In this document: positions 1-7,080 of the stretch, piece by piece
Layout of the letters: every line of letters begins with the position of its first letter
Numbering within the stretch: the stretch's first letter is position 1
Assembly: GCF_964187635.1 (NCBI RefSeq)
Contig: NZ_CAXLMO010000036.1
Location: 1-13,578 of the forward strand
From: Seribacter sulfatis
GTDB taxonomy: Bacteria; Verrucomicrobiota; Verrucomicrobiia; Opitutales; Seribacteraceae
DNA: 13,578 nt
Direction: 5' to 3'
Notes under the pieces: generated by a model
Database searches by the model: none
Told to the model about the DNA's origin: nothing
The model's input: the letters and a program-made list of their open reading frames with translations, nothing else
Translations under genes and position numbers: made by a program

Positions 1-1272
1 TTAGGGTATCAGGATGTGGGTTGCTATGGTGGTCCGGTTCAAACTCCGGCGATTGATCAGTTGGCCAAGGACGGGGTCCGGTTCACTGATTTTTATTCCG
101 GTTGTGCGGTCTGTTCCCCTTCCCGGGCCACTCTTTTGACGGGTAGGCATCACATCAGAACAGGTGTGTACAGTTGGATTTCGGATGAAGGTCAAAATTC
201 TCACTTGCTTCTTCGTGAGCGTACGATTGCAGAAATTTTGAAAGATCGTGGGTATTCCACTGCCCATATTGGAAAATGGCATTTGGGATTACCGACCAAG
301 AACCGGTCCAAACCCACCCCCAGTCATCATGGCTTTGATTACTGGTTCACCACTTGGAATAATGCCTCGCCCAGTCATAAGAACCCGAATAATTTCATTC
401 GGAATGGAGAGGCGGTCGGTCCGTTGGAGGGGTATTCCTGTCAGTTGGTGGCGGATGAGGCGATTGATTGGTTGGATAATCACCGGCATCCCAAGGCTCC
501 TTTCTTTTTGAATATTTGGTTTCATGAACCACATGCTCCGATTGCGGCACCTGATAAGATTGTTTCCACTTATGGTGAACTCAAAGACAAGACCGCCATT
601 TACTCCGGTACAATTGATAATACCGACCGTGCGATCAGTCGGGTGGTGGAAAAATTAAAGACCATGGGCGTCCGCGAAAATACACTGATTATTTATGCAT
701 CGGATAATGGGAGCTACCGGGATGACCGGACCGGGAATTTGAGGGGAAGAAAGGGTTCAAATTGGGATGGAGGAATTCGCGTACCCGGTATTTTCTCCTG
801 GCCGGAGGTAATCAGGAAAAATAGGGCGGTGAAAGAACCAGCGGGGTTGGTTGATGTACTCCCGACCCTGTGTGGCTTATTACATTTGGAGGTGCCCCAA
901 GATCGTGCGATTGATGGTTCTGATTTATCGCCCTTGCTAAAGGGCGAAATCAATAGATTTCAACGTCATCAACCAATGTTCTGGCATTTGCAAAAGTCCC
1001 GTCCAATGGTGGCGATGCGGGATGGTGATTTCTCCTTGGTGGCCAATCCGGATTATGAAATCTCTCAATCCAATATGTTTCAGGAATCCTGGATACCAAG
1101 GGTGAAGAATGGAGGATATAAGGATTTTCAACTTTTTGACCTGAACAAAGATCCGGGCCAAACTCAAAATATTGCTTCTGATAATCCTGAGTTACTTAAA
1201 AAGTTGAAAGCGAAGTTATTGAAGATTAATCAAAGTATTATGGCGGACGGGGTGGATTGGCACTTACAATAA
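1..1272 (+). CDS. Type I sulfatase (arylsulfatase A-like), 5' end missing
   Basis: Hydrolyses sulfate esters, probably on a polysaccharide outside the cytoplasm. The frame is open from base 1, where it reads LGYQDVGCYGG. This is the stretch that follows the N-terminal Asp-Asp metal motif, so the start and signal peptide lie to the left. A GTG at 16 is only an internal Val. The formylglycine motif C-S-P-S-R is at 112-126, followed by TLLTGR. Further family marks are GKWHLG, HEPHAPI, the metal-binding S-D-N-G at 700-711, and GRKGSNWDGGIRVPG, which supplies the late active-site Lys. The C-terminal LFDLNKDPGQTQNIA is the usual sulfatase ending. It is complete at its 3' end. The next gene follows after 38 bases, suggesting co-transcription. 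The family is certain; the substrate is unknown. Confidence 0.95.
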   Translation, partial: LGYQDVGCYGGPVQTPAIDQLAKDGVRFTDFYSGCAVCSPSRATLLTGRHHIRTGVYSWISDEGQNSHLLLRERTIAEILKDRGYSTAHIGKWHLGLPTKNRSKPTPSHHGFDYWFTTWNNASPSHKNPNNFIRNGEAVGPLEGYSCQLVADEAIDWLDNHRHPKAPFFLNIWFHEPHAPIAAPDKIVSTYGELKDKTAIYSGTIDNTDRAISRVVEKLKTMGVRENTLIIYASDNGSYRDDRTGNLRGRKGSNWDGGIRVPGIFSWPEVIRKNRAVKEPAGLVDVLPTLCGLLHLEVPQDRAIDGSDLSPLLKGEINRFQRHQPMFWHLQKSRPMVAMRDGDFSLVANPDYEISQSNMFQESWIPRVKNGGYKDFQLFDLNKDPGQTQNIASDNPELLKKLKAKLLKINQSIMADGVDWHLQ

Positions 1273-1310
1273 TTTTATTTGGAGATGAAATTGTCAGGAT
1301 GCTTGGAGAT

Positions 1311-3281
1311 ATGAGACTTGGGAAGATAGTCATTTTATTATTGTTTACTTTGATATCCGGAGTGTTGTCCAAAGAAGTTTCTTTGAATGAGGAAGCAAGT
1401 GAGCGACGCTTTTCTGCCCGTCAAGTGTTCGACTACAACCAACCGATCCTTTTCGAAAGTGACTTCGGTGGACAGGGTTTTAATAAATGGAAGCTTTCGG
1501 AGGATGACCGTTATGGCTTGGCTCAGGCAAATCCGGATCGCTTGAGGATAGTGGATGCGCCGGGAATGGTCGGCGGGATTCAGGCCGTCCGATTCTTCGT
1601 TCCTCGGAAACCTAATTCCTTTCGGACCGAGATTTCATTGCCCAGTGAAAAGGGATTCAATGAAAGGTGGTACGGCATCCTGTCCTATGTTCCCCAGAAT
1701 TGGAAGGTCGATCCCAATGAAGCGTCTGACATCCTCATTCAATGGCACGCCATACCAGGTAACTGGCGTTCGACCTATCCCAATCTCTCTATTCGTATCA
1801 ACAATTCGAATTGGCAAGTAGGTCAGAACTTTGGTTCCCCACAAAAGAATCCGGAAAGAAAGATCCATAATTTGGATACACCGTTGGAGCTTGGGGAATG
1901 GGTCGCTTGGATCATTCATGCCAACTGGTCACCGGGGAAGGATGGTCTCTTGCGTATTTGGAAAGAGGGAGAGCAAGTTTTGGATAAAAGGGGAGCCAAT
2001 GTCTATGGTACGATCGGTAAGGAATATACGCCTTACTTGAAGACCGGTATTTATCACCCTGAATGGAACCTGAATTCGGATGCCCGCAAGAAACGCTACG
2101 AAGCTGAAATTCCGGGCATTTCCAAAAAAGAAACTTATGTTTGCAAAGTAATTGTCGGAGGTGAAAATGCAACCTACGAGATGATCGCTTCACGCCTTGC
2201 GTTCAAAAAAGATGAACATAGTGAAGCAAATTCTTTGAGCGAAAAGCCAAAGGCCATAAGGGATGGCTTGAAGCCCTGGAGTTTTGTCAGTATACCCGAT
2301 TTTCTTAATTTCGATATCGAGTATCCCCAGAAAGGTTGGGAAGACGCTCTTGGGTTTATTGTGGGTTCAATGAAGAAAGAAAACCCTGCTTTTGCGATGG
2401 TGGCGGGTGATCTGGTGATGGGGCACTGGGGAACGCAAAAACAAGACATTGATAAATGGGCGGAGAAGTATTATCCGGGCTGGGTACAACGGTTTAAGGA
2501 GCACGGGCTTAAAGTATATGCAGCCTTGGGTGATCACGAGATCCGGGATAATCCATGGCGGGGAACTGCTGCGGATGCGGTTCCCTTTTACAAGGATGCC
2601 TTTCGTCGGTACCTCAAGATGCCTCCCAATGGACCTGACCATATGAAAGGTACCGCTTTTTATTGGCTTCATCAGAATGTGCTCTTCGTTTCGGTCGATG
2701 TGTTTGAGGAGGGACAGAGCAAACAGGGGGAGATTGCAGCGGGGGTTACGGGTAAACAATTGGAATGGTTTGAACGCGTGGTTCGGAAATACCGGCCGAA
2801 GGTTGATCATATTGTGGTCATGGGGCACACCCCCATCCTTCGCCCGGTGAGAACTTTTAGTTCATCCGGTATGTTGACTGTGAAGGGGAGAGATTCCGAT
2901 TTTTGGAAGACAATGGTTCAATATGGCGTTGATCTCTATCTTTGCGGAGAAGTCCATGCCGTGACTTGCACGCAAAAAGATGGAATCCAGCAAGTAGCTC
3001 ACGGAGGTTTAATCGGTCGTACCACCAAGCCGAATTACATGGTCGTCACTGTACATGATGATAAGCTTGAGTTGAATCTCAAAGAGATTGACCTCATTAA
3101 CGGTACGGGCAGACTCTGGCAAAAGGATAAAAGTAAAGGGCCCTGGGATACCATTACCATAACCAAGGAAAGGAAAAAGCGAGGTTTTACTTCAATTGGA
3201 AAGGTTACCATAAACAAGCAAGAGGATGGAAAGAGGTTTGATGCACCCACTGGTTTCTTCCTTGAAAAAGATAATCCTTAA
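1311..3281 (+). CDS. Secreted polysaccharide lyase-metallophosphoesterase fusion
   Basis: A 656-residue two-domain protein. The ATG at 1311 is chosen because it gives a clean signal peptide (MRLGKIVILLLFTLISGVLS); in-frame ATG 1299 and TTG 1257 are possible but poorer. Residues about 45-295 resemble the heparinase I/glucuronan-lyase type jelly roll (Polysacc_lyase). Marks are R105-T-E107, Q144-W-H146 and Y242-L-K-T-G-I-Y248, which would cleave uronic-acid glycans by beta-elimination. Residues about 323-600 are a calcineurin-like phosphoesterase: D330, AGDLVMG (365-371), LGDHE (406-410), GHTP (505-508) and GEVH (546-549). The usual DxH is DFL, GNHE is GDHE, and GHxH is GEVH, so the metal site is altered. 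It sits between a sulfatase and a lipoprotein gene. Joining of the two domains in one frame is seen directly; substrate and phosphoesterase activity are inference. Confidence 0.85.
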   Translation: MRLGKIVILLLFTLISGVLSKEVSLNEEASERRFSARQVFDYNQPILFESDFGGQGFNKWKLSEDDRYGLAQANPDRLRIVDAPGMVGGIQAVRFFVPRKPNSFRTEISLPSEKGFNERWYGILSYVPQNWKVDPNEASDILIQWHAIPGNWRSTYPNLSIRINNSNWQVGQNFGSPQKNPERKIHNLDTPLELGEWVAWIIHANWSPGKDGLLRIWKEGEQVLDKRGANVYGTIGKEYTPYLKTGIYHPEWNLNSDARKKRYEAEIPGISKKETYVCKVIVGGENATYEMIASRLAFKKDEHSEANSLSEKPKAIRDGLKPWSFVSIPDFLNFDIEYPQKGWEDALGFIVGSMKKENPAFAMVAGDLVMGHWGTQKQDIDKWAEKYYPGWVQRFKEHGLKVYAALGDHEIRDNPWRGTAADAVPFYKDAFRRYLKMPPNGPDHMKGTAFYWLHQNVLFVSVDVFEEGQSKQGEIAAGVTGKQLEWFERVVRKYRPKVDHIVVMGHTPILRPVRTFSSSGMLTVKGRDSDFWKTMVQYGVDLYLCGEVHAVTCTQKDGIQQVAHGGLIGRTTKPNYMVVTVHDDKLELNLKEIDLINGTGRLWQKDKSKGPWDTITITKERKKRGFTSIGKVTINKQEDGKRFDAPTGFFLEKDNP

Positions 3282-3371
3282 TCGTTTTTATTCTTCTTGC
3301 CGGGCGATTAAATTGAAGATGCATTTGATTTCATGATGATAAAAATAACCAACAATTGTAGTTCTGCTCAA

Positions 3372-3905
3372 ATGAGACTGCTTCTACTCCCGCTCTTAAT
3401 TTGTCTATTTTGGGTCATTGGGTGTGGGGAGACTGAAGCAGATATTTCATCCCCAAAGACTCATACCTCTGGCGAACTAACTTTCAATTATCCAAAAAAC
3501 TGGAAAATTACCCAAGATTCCGTAATGCCAGGAATTCAGAATCTTTTTGTTGAGACACCAGGGGATGCACTTGTGATTTTACAGTCATACCCAAGGGGTG
3601 TTGCGGATGATCTTGCGACTTTCGCCAAGAGTTTTTCTGCGAGTGCATCTGCTGAAATGCCACTAGGGGAGGTGACTCATTCCAGATTTAGGGATATTCT
3701 TAAGGACGGAGGGGATGAACGGATTATTGAAGACTTTGAGATTAGCGTTTTGGGGGAATCTATCCCACATCAGCGTATTTTCGAATCTCAAGATGTTGCA
3801 GAGAGAAAAGTTTTCCTTATTTTTCAGGTAGCAACTGAGGACTTAACCAAGGTGGAAGATGGCTTCGACTTAATAAGTACTTCACTGTATGGGCAAAAAT
3901 TGTAG
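3372..3905 (+). CDS. Small predicted lipoprotein, PsbP/DcrB-like
   Basis: A protein of about 177 residues with no recognised function. The ATG at 3372 is preferred over the ATG at 3333 because it places MRLLLLPLLICLFWVIGC directly at the N terminus. That is a signal peptide ending in the lipobox V-I-G-C, so the mature protein should be lipid-anchored at Cys18. Neither start has a Shine-Dalgarno. The mature part begins with a linker and then GELTFNYPKNWKI, reminiscent of the PsbP/DcrB-like fold seen in small bacterial lipoproteins. That match is from memory of the pattern and is weak. It lies 90 bases after the lyase-phosphoesterase gene and is followed by a 205-base gap, so it could end that transcript. 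Real gene: likely. Function: unknown. Confidence 0.7.
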   Translation: MRLLLLPLLICLFWVIGCGETEADISSPKTHTSGELTFNYPKNWKITQDSVMPGIQNLFVETPGDALVILQSYPRGVADDLATFAKSFSASASAEMPLGEVTHSRFRDILKDGGDERIIEDFEISVLGESIPHQRIFESQDVAERKVFLIFQVATEDLTKVEDGFDLISTSLYGQKL

Positions 3906-4110
3906 AGTAAGCTGAGGAGCAGGTATTTGTCGTTTGCGATTTGGGTCAAAAACCTCCCGCGCTTAACTTTTGCTTTACGAAAAATTTGTACAATACGGAT
4001 AGAACGAAATCACGCCTTTTATATTAAACAAAATTCAGTTTTATCATCGCTAGTGAAATATGAGTAAATTTAGTTCAAATGAGTTGTATTTCCATAATAC
4101 CTGATTTAGT
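3906..4110. other. Intergenic region before the metal-binding gene
   Basis: About 205 AT-rich bases with no plausible gene. It contains the 8-base palindrome TTGTACAA at 3986-3993. No convincing sigma-70 promoter pair could be picked. It is the likely place for a promoter of the following two-gene unit, by position only. Confidence 0.35.
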
Positions 4111-4569
4111 ATGATGAGTATGAAATTCCAAACAATTTTACTATTACTTTCCACTTTATTGATATCTTCACAGTTCATGATTGCGAATGAAGACAAAGAG
4201 GAGGCTCGTCCTGAAGTAAGATTGGCCGCGGCGAAAAAAACTCTTTTGAGTTCATCTAACATATCACTTGTCTACGTAAAAGGCTTGGTTTGTCCGTCCT
4301 GTGCCATCGGAGTTCGTAAAAATCTCTCGAAGATGAAAGGTGTGGATAAAAAAAGGTTTAAAGATGGTATTGATATGAACCCGGAAACTCAACTAGTATC
4401 AATTGCCCTCAAGGACGGTGCTAAATTGAACAGCAAAGATTTGATTGAACGAGTAGAGGATGCCGGATATGTCGCTGTTGAAGAATACAGATTACATGAA
4501 AGTCATTTGGATGCCCTTCAATTTAAGCGGGATGCCACAATTGAAGTGGTTCATCATACCCACAAATAA
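4111..4569 (+). CDS. Exported heavy-metal-associated (HMA) domain protein
   Basis: A 152-residue protein that probably binds a soft metal ion such as Cu(I) or Hg(II) outside the cytoplasm. Residues 1-25 form a signal peptide ending near QFMIAN; the second in-frame ATG (residue 4) is an equally good start. Residues about 53-125 form a single ferredoxin-like HMA domain. Its metal loop is GLVCPSCAIGV, with Cys61 and Cys64 matching the GMxCxxC pattern of MerP, CopZ and P-type ATPase N-terminal domains, and the later DLIERVEDAGYVA is the usual last helix and strand. Between them is an unusual insert, KKRFKDGIDMNP. The C-terminal tail is His-rich (VVHHTHK) and might bind metal too. The barrel gene starts 11 bases downstream. 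Domain call is firm; metal identity is not shown by the sequence. Confidence 0.85.
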   Translation: MMSMKFQTILLLLSTLLISSQFMIANEDKEEARPEVRLAAAKKTLLSSSNISLVYVKGLVCPSCAIGVRKNLSKMKGVDKKRFKDGIDMNPETQLVSIALKDGAKLNSKDLIERVEDAGYVAVEEYRLHESHLDALQFKRDATIEVVHHTHK

Positions 4570-4580
4570 ACACAATTATC

Positions 4581-5405
4581 TTGCCTAAGAGTTTTTTTTT
4601 ATTGGGAAGCATTTTAGCATGCTTCATCTCTAACTTAAAGGTTAGGGCGGATGACCCAATAATGAATATGATGCCCCGCTGGTCAGGTGGGTGGGGATAT
4701 CAAGTCCATTATGAATACATAAATAAGACTGATTTACTGATGGGTAGCAATAAATTATACCCTGGGTTTTCTGAAGAGATCAATGTAATGCACCTAGAGG
4801 GAGTGTATACCTGGAAAAAAGAAATTCGTATAACTGCCAAGTTGCCCTATGTGTTGGATGCAGAACGCGAAATGCCGGACGGTCTGGGTGGAAAGATTAT
4901 CCAAAAAGACAGCGGATGGGGCGACCTAAACCTCGCTTTGCCCCTGAAGAAATATTTTAATTTGGATGGCAGGAGTGGCTCATCCACTTTTAAGCCCATG
5001 GTACGCATTCCTCTTGCCGAAAAAGATGAATACGATTTTTACTATAAGGAATTTGGTGTGGGACTTGGGTTTGGTCACGAGTTTGAGACCGCAAATTACT
5101 ACTTTGGAATTGGGACTGCTGGGTGGATCTTTGACGGTAATCGTCCGGCTGAATTACATTCCTCGCTAGATGTCGGTTATAATTTCGAGACTAAAAGTTC
5201 CAACGGTTCAATTTTTTGGGAAACGGATTTTCATTTTGAAGATGATGAATCTAAGACCCTTTCTTCTGGGCCAGCATTTTATTTCAACCATAATGATACC
5301 ATCCATTCGAGAATCGAATGGAAGCATGACTTCATCGACCATCAGGGAGTTTTAGACCATGGCAACGGCAACCATTTTAAAGTCGGGATTGGATGGGTGT
5401 TTTAG
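4581..5405 (+). CDS. Outer-membrane beta-barrel, MetA-pathway/transporter-like
   Basis: A 274-residue exported protein predicted to be an outer-membrane barrel. The start is TTG at 4581, since no in-frame ATG comes before residue 28 and only TTG yields a signal peptide (MPKSFFLLGSILACF..., cleavage near KVRA/DD). The mature part is a series of amphipathic strands rich in Gly and aromatics, such as GGWGYQVHYEYI and EFGVGLGFGHEFE. It ends in GIGWVF, a C-terminal Phe as in barrels inserted by BamA. The region with IRITAKLPYV followed by GWGDLNLALPL resembles the Phenol_MetA_deg/transporter family of putative outer-membrane proteins. It starts 11 bases after the HMA gene and is probably co-translated with it, suggesting metal export or sensing, but this is inference. 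Confidence 0.7.
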   Translation: MPKSFFLLGSILACFISNLKVRADDPIMNMMPRWSGGWGYQVHYEYINKTDLLMGSNKLYPGFSEEINVMHLEGVYTWKKEIRITAKLPYVLDAEREMPDGLGGKIIQKDSGWGDLNLALPLKKYFNLDGRSGSSTFKPMVRIPLAEKDEYDFYYKEFGVGLGFGHEFETANYYFGIGTAGWIFDGNRPAELHSSLDVGYNFETKSSNGSIFWETDFHFEDDESKTLSSGPAFYFNHNDTIHSRIEWKHDFIDHQGVLDHGNGNHFKVGIGWVF

Positions 5406-5677
5406 CTTTTGGTACGGTATTATTTATTTTAGGAACTTCGATTCAAACTTAGGTATATCAAATAATTTATACATGATTTAGTTGTATGTTTATCCCGGAA
5501 AATATTTGATATAAATAAATCTTAAAGCCGCCGCTTATCGAAAGTAAAGTGTCTCTTTTAATACGAATATTACCCTAATTTTACAGAATTAGTTATCTGT
5601 ATATATTCAACTTGCAAGCAGATTAAAGGAAGTCTTTGATACAGAATATGCATGATAAAAGTAACTAATAATATAAG
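5406..5677. other. AT-rich non-coding region left of the cassettes
   Basis: 272 bases of very AT-rich sequence with no credible gene. It holds the 11-base inverted repeat listed separately and a small hairpin CTAATT-TTACAG-AATTAG at 5575-5592. Its right end is the G at 5677, where cassette 1 begins. It is the host flank of the insertion. No integrase gene or recognised attI site is visible. Confidence 0.5.
5454..5513. repeat. 11-bp perfect inverted repeat with a nested hairpin
   Basis: TATATCAAATA at 5454-5464 is the exact reverse complement of TATTTGATATA at 5503-5513. Inside the 38-base loop, ATACA (5469-5473) can pair with TGTAT (5483-5487). It lies about 50 bases after the barrel gene stop. 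It could be a transcript-end structure or an operator. AT-rich sequence yields such repeats by chance more readily, so function is uncertain. Confidence 0.5.
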
Positions 5678-5875
5678 TTATGCGGATAGAACTCGATCTG
5701 ACCCGGCACAGCTTAAGCGGTCTTTGTATCGCCCTTGAGTTGCGCGCCGCACGCAAGAACGTCAGCGTCTCAACCAAATTTCTCGAGTTTTGCAGAAATT
5801 ACCAATTGCTCCCGACGTTTAGGCGAACGGGCTGCAACGCACTTACACGAAGACAAGCGAAGTCCCAAACCCGAC

Positions 5876-5879
5876 GGAG
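5876..5879 (+). promoter_or_regulatory. Shine-Dalgarno of the SGNH hydrolase gene
   Basis: GGAG six bases before the ATG at 5886. It decides this start, and stands out because almost no other gene in the window has a recognisable Shine-Dalgarno at normal spacing. Confidence 0.7.
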
Positions 5880-5885
5880 ACCACA

Positions 5886-6941
5886 ATGATTCGATATTGG
5901 TGCATGATTGTCATCGCGAGTTTTGCCTTCACGGCAGTCGCGGACACTAGCTCGATGTTTCTTGACGAAACCTCCATCCGCGACCATCACCGAATGGAAG
6001 ACTTCTACGGGCTGGAGGAAGGGAAGACCTACGACATGTCCTTCCGCTTCAAGAAGGAGGGCGGTAGTCATCCCAAAGGCGGACATTTGGGCGTGATGTT
6101 GCAGGTGACCTCGCAAAAGACGAAAAAGGGGAGCAAGCAATTTATTCTCAGGGACGTTGGTGCGGACGTGCCAGCTGACGGAGGTTGGCATACCGTGAGA
6201 GCTTCTTTCACTGTGGCTGCGCCGACAGGCCATACCCTTCGCAAGGGGCGCTATGGGGCGGTGCAGGCATCGCTGATCGTCTATAACAAGACGCATGGCG
6301 GCGTCGTTTCGATTTCGGATCTGGCGGGTGTGCCCAAGCATGAGACGTATGCGCACCTAGGTCGAAAGGACCCTTCGCTGCCGCAGGTGTTGCTAGTTGG
6401 CGATTCTACGATGATGCATACCTACCCGGCAATGGTAGAGACGTTCTCGGGCAAAGCCGCGATTCATTATATCCCCGTGAATTCCGGCCATTCACGTGGA
6501 GCCGTGCAGCGCATCCGGCGTTGGCTGGGCGATAAAAAGTGGGACCTGATCTACTTCAACAGCGGGATCCACGATCTGACACGTCAAGACGCGTCCGGAA
6601 AGAAGGGCAACGAGCACCCAAATCGGGTCGAGCTGTCCGAGTACGCGGCCAATTTGCAGCAGATCGTCGAGGTCTTGAAAGGGACGGGCGCTAAGGTGCT
6701 GTGGCGTAGCATTACGCCACTCGCCTCAGACGTTCCTGGCCGCATGCAAAGCGACGAACTCCGCTACAATGCGACAGCCGCTCAGGTCATGAAGAAGAAT
6801 AGTGTTGCAGTGCACGACGTAAGCAACACCTATCGGCAACAGTTGACGGCGCTACTTAGTGACGGCGTCCACTTCAACAAAGACGGCAATAAGTTGCTGG
6901 CCAACGCGCTCCGGGAGGAGTTGTCACGCCGCAACTGGTAG
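5886..6941 (+). CDS. Secreted SGNH/GDSL hydrolase with N-terminal beta domain
   Basis: A 351-residue exported esterase-like protein, probably removing acyl groups from a carbohydrate. Residues 1-19 are a signal peptide (cleavage near TAVA/D). Residues about 20-150 look like a beta-sandwich, possibly sugar-binding, with no family I can name. Residues about 165-350 are the SGNH domain. Block I is VGDST with catalytic Ser174. Block II is around N199-S-G. Block III is FNSGIHDL (224-231), in the form common to the carbohydrate-esterase-like branch. Block V is SDGVHF with Asp326 and His329 completing the triad. Start chosen by GGAG at proper spacing and by the signal peptide. It is the only cargo of cassette 1, and its higher GC and Shine-Dalgarno use mark it as acquired. 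Acetyl-xylan-like or other O-acyl esterase activity is inference. Confidence 0.88.
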   Translation: MIRYWCMIVIASFAFTAVADTSSMFLDETSIRDHHRMEDFYGLEEGKTYDMSFRFKKEGGSHPKGGHLGVMLQVTSQKTKKGSKQFILRDVGADVPADGGWHTVRASFTVAAPTGHTLRKGRYGAVQASLIVYNKTHGGVVSISDLAGVPKHETYAHLGRKDPSLPQVLLVGDSTMMHTYPAMVETFSGKAAIHYIPVNSGHSRGAVQRIRRWLGDKKWDLIYFNSGIHDLTRQDASGKKGNEHPNRVELSEYAANLQQIVEVLKGTGAKVLWRSITPLASDVPGRMQSDELRYNATAAQVMKKNSVAVHDVSNTYRQQLTALLSDGVHFNKDGNKLLANALREELSRRNW

Positions 6942-6956
6942 GAAAATGCTTTTTCC
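6941..6956 (+). terminator. Hairpin directly after the SGNH hydrolase stop
   Basis: GGAAAA-TGCT-TTTTCC forms a perfect 6-bp stem with a 4-base loop, starting on the last base of the stop codon. There is no T run after it beyond the stem, so it is a weak terminator candidate or a 3' end stabiliser. Confidence 0.35.
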
Positions 6957-7001
6957 CGGATGATGTGTCACGATGTCTAGTAGCCTAATCTGAAAACGAG
7001 C

Positions 7002-7080
7002 GCATAACAATGCGATGCACCGAAGTCACAGGATTCCGCTCCGCTCCATCCCGCGCCTCGGTGATCTTGGGTCGTTAGGC
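7002..7080 (+). other. attC: attC recombination site of cassette 1
   Basis: A 79-base site with the full order of integron attC boxes: R'' GCATAAC (7002-7008), L'' ATGCACCGA (7015-7023), L' TCGGTGAT (7058-7065) and R' GTTAGGC (7074-7080). R' fits the GTTRRRY core consensus exactly. L'' and L' pair except for one unpaired C in L'' (7018), matching the extrahelical base that sets strand choice in folded attC sites. The R'' and R' boxes pair at six of seven bases as they stand, and at all seven in the circular form of the cassette. Length is within the usual range of about 57-141 bases. From memory, the AACAATGCGATGCACC beginning is like attC sites of PVC-group cassettes; this was not checked. 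Confidence 0.85.

Larger units (their letters stand above)
5678..7074 (+). mobile_element. Integron-type gene cassette 1 (SGNH hydrolase cargo)
   Basis: A 1397-base unit bounded by integron core sites. On the left, G^TTATGC spans 5677-5683. On the right, an attC site begins with GCATAAC at 7002 and ends in G^TTAGGC at 7074-7080. When such a cassette is excised as a circle, its left TTATGC joins its right G to give GTTATGC. That is the exact reverse complement of its own R'' box GCATAAC, which is strong internal support for both boundaries. The cassette is about 55-57% GC in sampled stretches, against about 40-45% around it. It carries one hydrolase gene in the usual orientation, with its stop 61 bases before the attC. 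A leader of about 200 bases precedes the gene, which is long for a cassette. No integrase is visible. Confidence 0.8.

Noticed and set aside
1257..1310. TTG start at 1257 for the lyase-phosphoesterase gene, overlapping the sulfatase stop
   Set aside because: It would add 18 residues with charged positions before the signal peptide. ATG 1311 gives a normal export signal.
2367..2828. Minus-strand frame of 153 codons
   Set aside because: Antisense to the phosphoesterase domain and without motifs of its own.
3906..4110. Sigma-70 promoter in the intergenic gap
   Set aside because: TTGTAC at 3986 has no -10 hexamer at acceptable spacing, so no promoter is claimed.
5799..6356. Minus-strand frame of 185 codons inside cassette 1
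   Set aside because: It lies antisense to the SGNH hydrolase, whose motifs and signal peptide are clear. The antisense product has no recognisable motif and is a by-product of high GC.
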